Shown: piece by piece, positions 43,432 through 51,896 of the stretch
Layout: the number at the start of each line of letters is the position of its first letter
How positions within the stretch are numbered: position 1 is the stretch's first letter
Assembly (NCBI RefSeq): GCF_000298215.1
Contig: NZ_BAHD01000021.1
Coordinates: 1 to 62,323 of the forward strand
Length of the DNA: 62,323 bases
Source: Kineosphaera limosa NBRC 100340
Lineage (GTDB): Bacteria; Actinomycetota; Actinomycetes; Actinomycetales; Dermatophilaceae
Direction: 5' to 3'
Position numbers and translations under genes: made by a program
Notes under the pieces: model-generated
Databases searched by the model: none
Seen by the model: only the letters and a program-made list of their open reading frames with translations
What the model was told of the DNA's origin: nothing

Positions 43432-44237
43432 CACTGGCCTCCCTTCGCGGCGACCTGCGTGACGCCGTCGGCGAGCAGGTTGGTGCCGATCGTGAAGATG
43501 CCGATGATGATGACCGGCAGCAGCACGGCCCACGGCTGCACGAGCAGCGCCAGCCGGTTCTCGTTGATCATCTGCCCCCAGTCGGCAGCACCGGGGTTGG
43601 TGGAGAAACCGAGGAAGCCGATGCCGGCGACCATCCCGATGGAGTACGTCAGGCGCAGGCCGGCCTCCGCGAGCAACGGCGCGCCCATGTTCGGCAGCAC
43701 CTCGAAAAGGACGACCCGCAGCCGCGACTCCCCCAGCGCCTCGGCCGAGGTCACGAAGTCGCGCGGCACGATGCTCAAGGCGACCCCGCGGGCCACCCGG
43801 GCCACGCGCGGGGCGTGGCTCAGGCCGACGATCAACACGATCATCCAGGCCGCCGGTTGGTCGACGGCCGAGAGCACGAGCAGCGCCAGCAGGATCTGCG
43901 GGAACGCCAGCGCCACGTCGTTGAGGCGCATGAGCACCTCGTCGAGCCAGCCGCCGGCGTAGGCGCAGACGACGCCGATGAGGATGCCGATCCCCATCCC
44001 GAGCACGGTCGCCAGCAGCGAGATGAGCAGAATCGATCGGCCCCCGGCGAGCACCCGGGAGAGCACGTCCTGCCCGAGGTAGTCGGTGCCGAAGAGGGTC
44101 GGGTCGGTGAACGGCCGCCCGACGATGTCGTATTCGCCGTGCGGCGCGAGCCACGGCCCGACGATCGCCAGCAGCGTGACCGCCAGCGTGATCGCCAGCC
44201 CGACGACGAGCCGGCCGGAGCGAAGGTATGCACTCAT
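43431..44237 (-). CDS. Peptide/nickel ABC permease (DppC type)
   Basis: 268 residues, about six membrane segments. FGTDYLGQDVLSRVLAGGRS is the conserved N-terminal motif of the DppC/OppC branch, and ALGESRLRVVLFEVLPNMGAP is the EAA loop that contacts the ATPase. It overlaps the DppB-type gene by 4 nt (ATGA) and the ATPase gene by 1 nt. Confidence 0.92.
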   Translation of the reverse strand: MSAYLRSGRLVVGLAITLAVTLLAIVGPWLAPHGEYDIVGRPFTDPTLFGTDYLGQDVLSRVLAGGRSILLISLLATVLGMGIGILIGVVCAYAGGWLDEVLMRLNDVALAFPQILLALLVLSAVDQPAAWMIVLIVGLSHAPRVARVARGVALSIVPRDFVTSAEALGESRLRVVLFEVLPNMGAPLLAEAGLRLTYSIGMVAGIGFLGFSTNPGAADWGQMINENRLALLVQPWAVLLPVIIIGIFTIGTNLLADGVTQVAAKGGQ

Positions 44238-45268
44238 CCGGAGATCGCCGTCCTCGCGCGCGGGTTGAACAGGATCGAGAGCACGTCGGCGATGAGGTTC
44301 ACCCCGACGTAGACGGCGGCGATGACCATCGCCAGCGCCTGGACGACCGGGAAGTCGCTGTTGCGCACCGCGTCGACGAGGCTGGCGCCGATGCCCGGAT
44401 AGGCAAACAGGTACTCCACGATGACGATGCCGCCGGCCAGCCACGCGAACTGCAACGCGATGACCTGGATGCCGGGCACGATCGCGTTGCGCAGCGCATG
44501 CCGGCGCATGACGATCGCCTCCGGCACGCCCTTGAGCCTGGCCAACTCGACGTAGTCGGAGTCGAGCACCTCGAGCAGGGAGGCGCGCACGATCCGCGAG
44601 ACGTACGGCGCGACGGCGATGACCAGGGTGAGCACCGGCAGGATCATCGAGGCCGGATTGCTCCAGGGGGGCGCACCGCCTCCGGCGATCGTCACCGCGG
44701 GCAGCACGTGCAGCACGGTCGTGGAGAACAACGCGACGAGCAGGATGCCGACGACGAACTCGGGCAGCCCGGCCAGGGTGAGCAGGATGATCTGGATGAC
44801 GCTGTCCGCGCGGCGGCCGCGGTAGTTGGCGGAGATCATCGCGATGATGATGGCCAGCGGAATCATGACGGCGGCGGCCAGCAGCACCAGCACGGCGGAG
44901 TTGAGCACCCGGTCGCCGATGAGCTCGCCGACGGGGGTCTGGTTGACGACGGAAAGCCCGAGGTTGCCGGTGAGCAGGTCACCGAGCCAGGCGAAGTAGC
45001 GCGTCAGGACCGGCTCATCGAGGCGCAGCTGGGCCTCGATCGCCGCCACCCGCTCCGGGCTCGTCTCGTAGTCGCGGCCGAGGATGGCGCGCACCGGGTC
45101 GCCGAGGGCCGCGGTGGCCAGGTAGACGACGAGGGAGCACAGCCACAGGGTGCCCAGCGCCAGCACCAGGCGCCGCGCGAGCCACAGGGCCCAGTTGGCG
45201 GCAGTGGGCCGGCGCCGCTCGTTCGGGTCGGGCAGGGTCGCCATCGCGGCGGTCGAGGTGTCGCTCAT
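44234..45268 (-). CDS. Peptide/nickel ABC permease (DppB type)
   Basis: 344 residues, six membrane segments with the EAA loop ARLKGVPEAIVMRRHALRNA. The large periplasmic loop between the first two membrane segments contains LGDPVRAILGRDYETSPERV, typical of DppB. It begins 7 nt after the substrate-binding protein, in one operon. Confidence 0.92.
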   Translation of the reverse strand: MSDTSTAAMATLPDPNERRRPTAANWALWLARRLVLALGTLWLCSLVVYLATAALGDPVRAILGRDYETSPERVAAIEAQLRLDEPVLTRYFAWLGDLLTGNLGLSVVNQTPVGELIGDRVLNSAVLVLLAAAVMIPLAIIIAMISANYRGRRADSVIQIILLTLAGLPEFVVGILLVALFSTTVLHVLPAVTIAGGGAPPWSNPASMILPVLTLVIAVAPYVSRIVRASLLEVLDSDYVELARLKGVPEAIVMRRHALRNAIVPGIQVIALQFAWLAGGIVIVEYLFAYPGIGASLVDAVRNSDFPVVQALAMVIAAVYVGVNLIADVLSILFNPRARTAISG

Positions 45269-45275
45269 CGCTGCC

Positions 45276-46937
45276 TCACGAGACGAAGGAGACGTGTTTG
45301 AAGCCGAACGCGTCGCACGCCATGTAGCGGTGCGGCTTCAGGCCGGTGGTCAGGTTGGAGTAGGCGTCGACCTGGTTGCGGAAGCCCCAGATGATGAAGC
45401 CGCCGCGGTCGAACTCGATCTGCTGCGCCTGGCGTTGCAGCTCGTTGCGGCGGGTCTCGTCGGTCTCCGCGCCCGCGCGCCGGATGAGGTCGTTGAACTC
45501 CGGATCGTCGAAGTGGGTCTCGTTGTACGGCGCCGTGGGCAAGGAGGAGTTGGCGGTCTGCGGCAGGTAGTTGCGGGTGTTCCAGAAGTCCTGAGCGAAG
45601 ACCCACGACAGGTACTGGTCGCCGTAGAAGGTGTTGGGGTCGACCCGGCTCAGCCGCACCTGCACCCCGGCACCGCGGGCCTGCTCGACGAACAGGTTGG
45701 CCGATTCGACGGCGCCGCCACCGATGCCGCTGGAAGTCGTGAGCTCGACCTGCAGGTTCTCGTGGCCGGCGGCGCGCAGCAGGGAGCGGGCCTGGTCGAC
45801 GTCGCGGGTTCGCTGCGGCAGGTCGTGGGCGTAGCCGGGGTCGAACGGCGCGTAGAGGTCGTTGCCGAGGGTGCCGTAGCCGTTGAGGGCCTGGTCGATC
45901 ATCTGCTGGCGGTCGACGATGAGGCGCATGGCCTGACGCACCCGCACGTCGTTGAACGGAGCGACGTCGACCCGCATCGTGAACGGCGTCCAGGCTCCCG
46001 ACTCGGCGATCAACGCGGTCGCGCCCTGCTGCCCGATGCCTTCGGCCAGGTAGGTCGGCAGGTTGTCGATGCTCTGCACCTGCCCCGCGAGCAGCGCGTT
46101 GACCTTCGCGGCGTCGTCGGCGAAGTTGTAGATGAACAGCTCGTCGACGTAGGCGGGCTGCTCCCAGTAGTTGTCGAAGCGCTCGAAGTGCGAGAGCTGC
46201 CCCGGCACGAACCGCTGTACGCGGAAGGGGCCGGTGCCGACCGGATGGGCCAGGTCGAAGTCGGTGGGGATCACTCCGACGGTGTACTCGGCGAGCAGCT
46301 GATCGAGGATCGCGTAGGGCGTCTTGAGCTGGAGCCGGATGGTGCGCGGATCCACGATCGCGGAGTTGCCCAGGTCGAGCACCTCGGCCAGCTGCGTGCC
46401 ACCCGGGGAGGTCTTCTCCGGATCGGTGACGACCGCGAGGGTGTGCAGCACGTCCTGCGCGGTCACCGTCTTGCCGTTGTGGAACTCCACGCCCTGGCGC
46501 AGCCGCACGGTCCAGGTCAGCGCGTCGTCGCTGTGCTCGACGCTCTCGGCCAGCGACGGCTCGACGACGTACTCGTTGTTCCAGCGCAGCAGCGGCTCGT
46601 AAAGCTGGAAGACGCGGGCGATGTCGGGGTTGGTCACCGGAAAGTGCGGGTCGAGGGTGTCGCGCAGACCGCCGCCCGTGGCGCCGTGGCTGTAGACGCC
46701 GCCCCGCACCTTCGGAGCGTCGACCGGAGCCGGAGCGGGCACCGCCGCGCAGCCGCTCATGGCTGTGAGCCCAGCCAGGCCCGCCACGCCCACCGCGCCG
46801 AGGCGCAGCGCCTGCCGTCGGGTCAGGTCGGGGTTGGCCCAGCTCAGGTCCGGGCCCTGCGCCCTGCGCCCGCCGCCCCAGCCACTCGACGCGAGCGGGT
46901 CAGGAGCGCGTGGGTTCGTTCGCCATCGACTCACCAC
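45276..46937 (-). CDS. ABC substrate-binding lipoprotein (SBP_bac_5)
   Basis: 553 residues from GTG 46937 (AAGGGGA upstream). The N-terminus has a twin-arginine motif (Arg40-Arg41 in LTRRQALRLG) and a lipobox TAMSGC (Cys63), so it is exported, perhaps folded, and lipidated; the 39-residue stretch before the RR is unusual. The body is a family-5 solute-binding protein for dipeptides, oligopeptides or nickel chelates: YEPLLRWN, LRQGVEFHNGKTVTAQDV, GTGPFRVQRF. First gene of the operon. Ligand unknown. Confidence 0.9.
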   Translation of the reverse strand: MVSRWRTNPRAPDPLASSGWGGGRRAQGPDLSWANPDLTRRQALRLGAVGVAGLAGLTAMSGCAAVPAPAPVDAPKVRGGVYSHGATGGGLRDTLDPHFPVTNPDIARVFQLYEPLLRWNNEYVVEPSLAESVEHSDDALTWTVRLRQGVEFHNGKTVTAQDVLHTLAVVTDPEKTSPGGTQLAEVLDLGNSAIVDPRTIRLQLKTPYAILDQLLAEYTVGVIPTDFDLAHPVGTGPFRVQRFVPGQLSHFERFDNYWEQPAYVDELFIYNFADDAAKVNALLAGQVQSIDNLPTYLAEGIGQQGATALIAESGAWTPFTMRVDVAPFNDVRVRQAMRLIVDRQQMIDQALNGYGTLGNDLYAPFDPGYAHDLPQRTRDVDQARSLLRAAGHENLQVELTTSSGIGGGAVESANLFVEQARGAGVQVRLSRVDPNTFYGDQYLSWVFAQDFWNTRNYLPQTANSSLPTAPYNETHFDDPEFNDLIRRAGAETDETRRNELQRQAQQIEFDRGGFIIWGFRNQVDAYSNLTTGLKPHRYMACDAFGFKHVSFVS

Positions 46938-47190
46938 CGGATCCCCTTAGGTGTTGCGCGGCAGCCGACGAGTCCTCCGGTCAGGGCCCGGACGTCGACC
47001 ACCCCGGAACCGCCGAACGGATCGGCTCGCTCCGGTGCGTGTGCCCGGAGACTGCCACCGACAACTACCCGGACCCGACGAAAGGGACGTGCCTGTTACC
47101 CAACCGAGACCACCGTCTCCGCCACGCCGGGGCTTCTCGCGATCGACCGTCGCCCCCGCGACAGCAACCGCTTCCGTAGGGTAGACTTTT
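46938..47190. other. Divergent promoter region of ABC operon and malate synthase
   Basis: About 250 of the 311 nt between the two divergent genes. It must contain the minus-strand promoter of the substrate-binding protein gene; no clear -35/-10 pair stands out. No small gene was recognised. The next 19 nt form an operator-like palindrome. Confidence 0.45.
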
Positions 47191-47209
47191 ACTTCCGTAA
47201 TGTGGAAGT
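47191..47209 (+). promoter_or_regulatory. Candidate operator upstream of malate synthase
   Basis: ACTTCCGTAATGTGGAAGT is a palindrome with perfect 6-bp arms (ACTTCC/GGAAGT), 39 nt before the start codon, in an AT-rich patch. TTCC-N7-GGAA resembles IclR-type sites, and glyoxylate-shunt genes are often under IclR regulators; the regulator is not in this window. Confidence 0.55.
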
Positions 47210-47248
47210 TGAGGTGCTGTGTCGGCGCCGGATGGGAGATGCGAGTCC

Positions 47249-49435
47249 ATGACGTCACGGGTGCAGGTCGGCGACCTCAGTGTCGCCCAGGAGCTATACG
47301 ACTTTGTCCGCGACGAGGCGCTGCCCGGCAGCGGCGTCGAGGAGGAGGCCTTCTGGGCCGGCGCCCAGTCGATCTTCGCCGACCTCGGCCCGCGCCGCCG
47401 CGACCTGCTGGCCCACCGCGACGAGCTGCAGGAGCGCATCGACGACTACCACCGCACCAACGGCGGCCCGGCCGATCAGGGCTGGGACCAGGCCGCCTAC
47501 GAGGGCTTCCTGCGCGAGATCGGCTACCTGGTGCCCGAGCCGGAGTCGGTGACCGTCACCACGCAGAACGTCGACACCGAGATCGCCGCCCAGCCGGGGC
47601 CGCAGCTCGTCGTGCCGATCAGCAACGCGCGCTTCGCCACCAACGCCGCTAACGCCCGCTGGGGCTCGCTCTACGACGCGCTCTACGGCACCGACGCCAT
47701 CAGCATGGAGGGCGAGTTGACTCTCGGTGAGGGCTACAACAAGGCTCGCGGGGCCGAGGTGATCCGGCGCGGCCGCGAGCTGCTCGACGCGCACTTCCCT
47801 CTCACCTCCGGGACGCATGCCGAGGCCACCGGGTACGCGGTCGACGGCGACGGGCTGGTGATCGCGCACGGATCGGATGTCGCGCGCCTGGCCGACCCGT
47901 CACTGTTCGCCGGGTACACCGGTGCGCCCGACGCGCCCACCGCGATCCTGCTCGTGCACCACGGCCTGCACGTCGAGCTGGTCATCGACCGCGAGGGCGC
48001 GACCGGGCGCGGCGACAACGCCGGGGTGCAAGACATCGTGCTGGAGTCGGCCACGACGACGATCATGGACATGGAGGATTCGGTGGCCGCGGTCGACGCC
48101 GCCGACAAGACCGCCGGTTACCGCAACTGGCTGCAACTCATGCAAGGCACCCTGTCGACGCAGGTCAGCAAGGGCGGCACGACGTTCACGCGGGCGCTCA
48201 ACCAGGACCGCACGTACACCGCGCCCGACGGCTCGACCCTGACGCTGCCGGGTCGGGCGATGCTCTTCATCCGCCAGGTGGGCCACCTCATGGACACCGA
48301 CGCGGTGCTCGACGCCGACGGCAACCCCGTCTCCGAGGGCTTCCTCGACGCGCTGGTCGCGGGCCTGGGCAGCGTGCACGACGTGCGCGGCGAGCGCGCC
48401 GGCGGCAACTCGCGCACCGGCTCCATCTACGTCGTCAAGCCCAAACAGCACGGCCCGCAGGAGGTCGCGCTGACGGTCCAGCTGTTCGGCCGGGTCGAGC
48501 AGGTGCTGGGCCTGGAGCCGGACACCATCAAGGTCGGCATCATGGACGAGGAGCGGCGCACGTCGGCCAACCTCAAGGCGTGCATCGCGGAGGCGGCGCG
48601 GCGACTGGTCTTCATCAACACCGGCTTTCTGGACCGCACCGGCGACGAGATGCACACCTCGATGCTCGCCGGCCCGATGGTCCGCAAGGGCGACATGAAG
48701 AGCTCGGACTGGATCACCGCCTACGAGGACCAGAACGTCGACATCGGCCTGGAGTGCGGCCTGCCCGGCAAGGCGCAGATCGGCAAGGGCATGTGGGCGG
48801 CTCCGGACGAGATGGCGGCGATGCTCAAGACGAAGATCGGCCATCCGAAGTCCGGGGCCAACACGGCGTGGGTGCCCTCTCCGACCGCCGCGACCCTGCA
48901 CGCGCTGCACTACCACCAGGTCGACGTCTTCGAGGTGCAGCGGGCGTTGCAGGCCGGCGGCGGGGTGCGGCGCTCGACGCTGCGGCAACTACTGACGATC
49001 CCCGTCGGCGACCCCGCCGGCTGCAGCGAGGCGGACCGCCGCGACGAGGTCGAGAACAACGCGCAGGGCATCCTCGGCTACGTCGTGCGCTGGGTCAACG
49101 CCGGCGTCGGCTGCTCCAAGGTGCCCGACATCCACGGCACTGCGCTCATGGAAGACCGCGCGACCTGCCGCATCTCCAGCCAGCACATCGCCAACTGGCT
49201 GCACCACGGGGTCGTCAGCCCCTACCTGGTCGAGGACGCCTTCCGCGCAATGGCGCTCAAGGTCGACGAGCAGAACGCCGGCGACCCCTCATATTTGCCG
49301 ATGGCGCCCGGCTTCGACGGGGAGGCCTTCACCGCCGCCCGGGCGCTGGCCTTCGACGGCACCAACCAGCCGTCGGGGTACACCGAGCCGCTGCTGCACG
49401 AGTGGCGGGCGCGGCTCAAGGGGCGCCTGGGCTGA
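47249..49435 (+). CDS. glcB: Malate synthase G
   Basis: 728 residues, the normal length for isoform G, from ATG 47249 (GGGAGA 9 nt upstream). Family segments include [36 protein letters not shown], the catalytic [17 protein letters not shown], the [16 protein letters not shown] loop, and the C-terminal [16 protein letters not shown]. It condenses glyoxylate with acetyl-CoA to malate in the glyoxylate shunt. Isocitrate lyase is not in this window. The stop is followed by the 49.5-kb repeat cluster. Confidence 0.95.
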   Translation: MTSRVQVGDLSVAQELYDFVRDEALPGSGVEEEAFWAGAQSIFADLGPRRRDLLAHRDELQERIDDYHRTNGGPADQGWDQAAYEGFLREIGYLVPEPESVTVTTQNVDTEIAAQPGPQLVVPISNARFATNAANARWGSLYDALYGTDAISMEGELTLGEGYNKARGAEVIRRGRELLDAHFPLTSGTHAEATGYAVDGDGLVIAHGSDVARLADPSLFAGYTGAPDAPTAILLVHHGLHVELVIDREGATGRGDNAGVQDIVLESATTTIMDMEDSVAAVDAADKTAGYRNWLQLMQGTLSTQVSKGGTTFTRALNQDRTYTAPDGSTLTLPGRAMLFIRQVGHLMDTDAVLDADGNPVSEGFLDALVAGLGSVHDVRGERAGGNSRTGSIYVVKPKQHGPQEVALTVQLFGRVEQVLGLEPDTIKVGIMDEERRTSANLKACIAEAARRLVFINTGFLDRTGDEMHTSMLAGPMVRKGDMKSSDWITAYEDQNVDIGLECGLPGKAQIGKGMWAAPDEMAAMLKTKIGHPKSGANTAWVPSPTAATLHALHYHQVDVFEVQRALQAGGGVRRSTLRQLLTIPVGDPAGCSEADRRDEVENNAQGILGYVVRWVNAGVGCSKVPDIHGTALMEDRATCRISSQHIANWLHHGVVSPYLVEDAFRAMALKVDEQNAGDPSYLPMAPGFDGEAFTAARALAFDGTNQPSGYTEPLLHEWRARLKGRLG

Positions 49436-49444
49436 GCGCGGCGC

Positions 49445-49504
49445 CCCTGGCTGCCGCCCCCTCCCGGCCGACAGCCCTGGCTGCCGCCCCCTCCCGGGCC
49501 GACG
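49445..49504. repeat. 30-nt tandem duplication after malate synthase
   Basis: CCTGGCTGCCGCCCCCTCCC occurs twice at a 30-nt period, at 49446 and 49476. It lies directly downstream of the malate synthase stop, in the spacer before the convergent cytochrome-b5-like gene, and leads into a family C hairpin. No coding sense. Confidence 0.7.
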
Positions 49505-49512
49505 ACGGTCGC

Positions 49513-49559
49513 GCTTGCTGCCGACGGGTGAGGTTGCAACCGCGCCCGTCGGCAGCAGG
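49513..49559. terminator. Family C-type hairpin in convergent spacer
   Basis: A 16-bp stem with one mismatch: GCTTGCTGCCGACGGG pairs with CCCGTCGGCAGCAGGC across a 15-nt loop containing GTTGCAAC. The CTGCCGA-GGG arms and GTTGCAAC centre match the repeat units at 30.0-30.3 kb. It probably ends both transcripts. Confidence 0.65.
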
Positions 49560-49586
49560 CGCAACGGTGGGGGTCGGCGCGGGGCG

Positions 49587-50000
49587 TCAGCCTTCCAGCG
49601 TGCCGATCTTGAAGGTGGCCAGCCGCTCGTTGGGGTTGGGCGCGTCGCTGTGCTGGCCCTGGAAGGTGGCTGTGCCGTCGGTGCCACACAGGCCCTGGAT
49701 CTTGTCGGGTCCGCCCGGATGCTGCGAGATCCAGTTGGTGACGTCGTAGACCTCGCCCTCGATCGCCGTCCAGCACGATGAGGCGGTGTTGTGCTCGGCG
49801 ACCTGGGCCATCGTGAAGCTCTGGGACCCTTCGGTCTGCGCGTCGTCGGTGTGCGCGCCGTCGGTCTGCGCGGGTGTCGTGGCCGTGGCGGCCGGTGTCG
49901 TGGGGCTGGCCGCCGCCTCCTGCCCGTCGTCGCTGCCGCAGCCGGCGAGCGTCGCCACGGCGAACGTGCATGCGGCCAGGGTCGTCAGAACGCGCTTCAC
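49587..50000 (-). CDS. Cytochrome b5-like heme-binding lipoprotein
   Basis: 137 residues from GTG 50000 (AGGAACC upstream). Signal peptide and lipobox LAGC (Cys21) are followed by a Thr/Ala/Asp-rich linker (~22-60) and a cytochrome b5 domain with the HPGG heme ligand at His94 and a second possible ligand His117. It should be anchored outside the membrane and carry a low-spin heme; extracellular b5-type lipoproteins are uncommon and the partner is unknown. It is convergent with malate synthase. Confidence 0.85.
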   Translation of the reverse strand: MKRVLTTLAACTFAVATLAGCGSDDGQEAAASPTTPAATATTPAQTDGAHTDDAQTEGSQSFTMAQVAEHNTASSCWTAIEGEVYDVTNWISQHPGGPDKIQGLCGTDGTATFQGQHSDAPNPNERLATFKIGTLEG

Positions 50001-50161
50001 GAGGTTCCTGCTTTCAGTCGGGGTGTCATCAGGGGGTGCCATCCGGGCTGCGCCTCCAGTCTCGATCGAGTGCCGCTGATTCGCGAGTCGACCTGCACGA
50101 CAAGGTTGCTCGAACGCACGCCGCGCCCGGCCGGCGGGCGAGGCGTACGGGTCGGGGCGCC

Positions 50162-51112
50162 TCAGGACTCCAGATCCACGTCGAGCACGACCTTGCCCTG
50201 GGTGTGCCCGGTCTCGACGATCTCGTGGGCGCGGGCCACCTGCGCCAGCGGAACGACCTCGGAGATGAGCACATGCAGGGCACCGTCGGCGATCTGCTGG
50301 GCCAGGGCGCAGAGCCGCTCGCGGTCCGGCGCGATGGCGGGGACGCTGATCTCGATGCCGCGCTCCTTGGCCGGGGTCAGGTCGGCCAGGGTCGGCAGCA
50401 TGACGATGCGCCCACCCGGCGCCAGATGGTCCATCGACGGCTCGTAGGTGCCGAAGTAGACGCCGTCGACGATCAGCGTCGGCGAGGGCGTGACCTGCGT
50501 GAAGTCCTCACTGGTGTAGTCGACGTAGTGGGCGCCGTAGCTCTCGAGACGCTCGCGGTGGCGCGGGGAGGCGACGGCGTACACGCCTGCGCCGGCGGCC
50601 AGGCACAGCTGCACGACGAACTGGCCGACTCCGCCTCCGGCGCCGTGGACGAGCACGATGTCGTCGGCGCGCACCTGGCCCAGATCGTGCACGGCGGTCC
50701 AGGCGGTGATGCCGGCGAGAGCGCTGCCGGCGAGGATCTCGTCGGCGACACCCTCGGGCGAGGGGGCCAGCGCGCTCGCGGGCTGCACCACGTACTGCGC
50801 GTACCAGCCGCCCGGGTGCCCCATCGGCGCCATCCCGAACACCCGCTGGCCGACCTCCAGGTCGGTGACGCCGGGACCCAGTTCGGCCACCACACCAGCT
50901 CCCTCGCGGCCGAGCACCAGCGGGAAGTCGGCCTCGGTGAGCTTCTGGGCGACCCCCGAGGAGCCGTCGCGGATCTTGTAGTCGATGGGATTGACCCCCG
51001 CGCCGGTCACCTCGACCAGAACCTCGCCCTCTGCTGGGCTCGGCTGCTGCCGATCCTCGACGATGTGCAGTTCTTCGACGCCGCCGAAGCGGTCGATCTC
51101 TACGGCTCGCAT
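50162..51112 (-). CDS. NADP-dependent quinone/alkene oxidoreductase (MDR family)
   Basis: 316 residues, zinc-free medium-chain reductase. GREGAGVVAELGPGV is the catalytic-domain signature and VLVHGAGGGVGQFVVQLCLA is the Rossmann nucleotide-binding loop; NPIDYKIRDG is typical of the quinone oxidoreductase subgroup. It likely reduces quinones or enones with NADPH. It is divergent from the iron-box-controlled gene; the box is nearer the other gene but could also serve this promoter. Confidence 0.9.
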   Translation of the reverse strand: MRAVEIDRFGGVEELHIVEDRQQPSPAEGEVLVEVTGAGVNPIDYKIRDGSSGVAQKLTEADFPLVLGREGAGVVAELGPGVTDLEVGQRVFGMAPMGHPGGWYAQYVVQPASALAPSPEGVADEILAGSALAGITAWTAVHDLGQVRADDIVLVHGAGGGVGQFVVQLCLAAGAGVYAVASPRHRERLESYGAHYVDYTSEDFTQVTPSPTLIVDGVYFGTYEPSMDHLAPGGRIVMLPTLADLTPAKERGIEISVPAIAPDRERLCALAQQIADGALHVLISEVVPLAQVARAHEIVETGHTQGKVVLDVDLES

Positions 51113-51163
51113 GGCCCCGAGTCTGCCGCACCGCGCGCGCCAGGTGACACTCAGATCGGCGCT

Positions 51164-51182
51164 TTAGGCTTGCCTAACCAGA
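51164..51182 (+). promoter_or_regulatory. Candidate IdeR/DtxR iron box
   Basis: The 19 nt at this site match the IdeR consensus TTAGGTTAGGCTAACCTAA at 14 positions, and its core TTAGGCTTGCCTAA is a near-perfect palindrome. It stands 18 nt before the strong GGGGAGG ribosome site of the leader/VTT unit and 52 nt upstream of the divergent oxidoreductase. It indicates iron-dependent repression. Confidence 0.7.
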
Positions 51183-51199
51183 CGTGGGGAGGTGAATCG

Positions 51200-51241
51200 G
51201 TGAGCGGGAGGGTGTCGACGTCCGCGCCGCAGCAGCGGTGA
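51200..51241 (+). CDS. Possible 13-residue leader peptide
   Basis: GTG-started 13-codon frame with the best ribosome site of the unit (GGGGAGGTG 5-7 nt upstream). Its stop overlaps the VTT gene's ATG (TGATG). The peptide is polar (SGRVSTSAPQQR). The VTT gene has no ribosome site of its own, so its translation would depend on this frame. A coupling or attenuation role is inferred; it may instead mark a frameshift at the start of the VTT gene. Confidence 0.4.
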   Translation: MSGRVSTSAPQQR

Positions 51242-51624
51242 TGGAGCGGATCAACCAGCTGCCGCTGGCTGCCGCCTTCGCGACCCTGTTCGTCATCGCG
51301 ATGATCCGCGGCAACGCCACGTTCTGGATCGGTCGCGGGTTGCGCGCCGGAGCCGCCCGGTCGGGCAGCGCGCGGTTGCGGCTGGACGGGCAGCTGATGG
51401 CCCGCGCGGAGCGACTCGTCGCCCGCTGGGGAGCCGGTGCGGTCGCGCTGTCGTTCGCCACGATCGGGTTGCAGACCGCGATCAACGCGACCGCCGGGGC
51501 CATGCGCATGCCGCTGCGGCGCTATGTTCCGGGCGTCATCGTCGGGTCCCTGATCTGGGCCACCATCTACTCCGCCCTGGGTGCCATGATCGTGCTGGCC
51601 CTGCGCACCCTGTTCGGCGCCTAG
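51241..51624 (+). CDS. VTT (DedA/SNARE-associated) domain protein, short form
   Basis: 127 residues with the C-terminal half of the DedA/VTT fold: GNATFWIGRGLRAG, ARAERLVARWGAGAVALSF, TAGAMRMPLRRYVPGVIVGS and a final transmembrane helix. The usual N-terminal membrane helix and re-entrant loop are shortened, about 60-80 residues less than classic DedA proteins. It is likely an inner-membrane lipid or stress protein. An iron box upstream suggests control by iron. Confidence 0.7.
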   Translation: MERINQLPLAAAFATLFVIAMIRGNATFWIGRGLRAGAARSGSARLRLDGQLMARAERLVARWGAGAVALSFATIGLQTAINATAGAMRMPLRRYVPGVIVGSLIWATIYSALGAMIVLALRTLFGA

Positions 51625-51705
51625 CCTCCCCGCGCCCGCGGTGCGTGTCTCCCGTCGGTGCGCCACTTGCTGGTTTCCTGCCCACGCGCACCGCCCGCGC
51701 GGACC

Positions 51706-51814
51706 AGTCGTCACTTGCGCGGGCGAAACGTCACGGTGAACTGACGACTCGGGCCCCAAAGTGACGACTCGGCTGGCAGGAACTGACCACTGGCACCCCA
51801 AACTGACGACTCGA
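51706..51814. repeat. Family B decamer array, intergenic copy
   Basis: TGACGACTCG occurs three times in direct orientation with a fourth degenerate unit (TGACCACTGG), at a period of 20-22 nt, each preceded by AAC or AAG. One inverted AGTCGTCAC stands ~25 nt before them. The spacers are unrelated GC-rich bases. It lies between the convergent VTT and TspO genes in a 272-nt gap with nothing else recognised. The layout looks like a protein-binding iteron array. Confidence 0.8.
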
Positions 51815-51896
51815 CCGCCGCCATCGCGCGCGCGCTGGCCTCAGTCCCGGGCGCCCCACGGTTCGCGGGCGTCGCGCTCGTATTACTCGCGGACAC

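Noticed and set aside
51706-51814. CRISPR array
   Set aside because: Repeated decamers at 20-22 nt spacing recall a CRISPR, but units are only 10 nt, spacers about 10-12 nt, and no cas gene is present.
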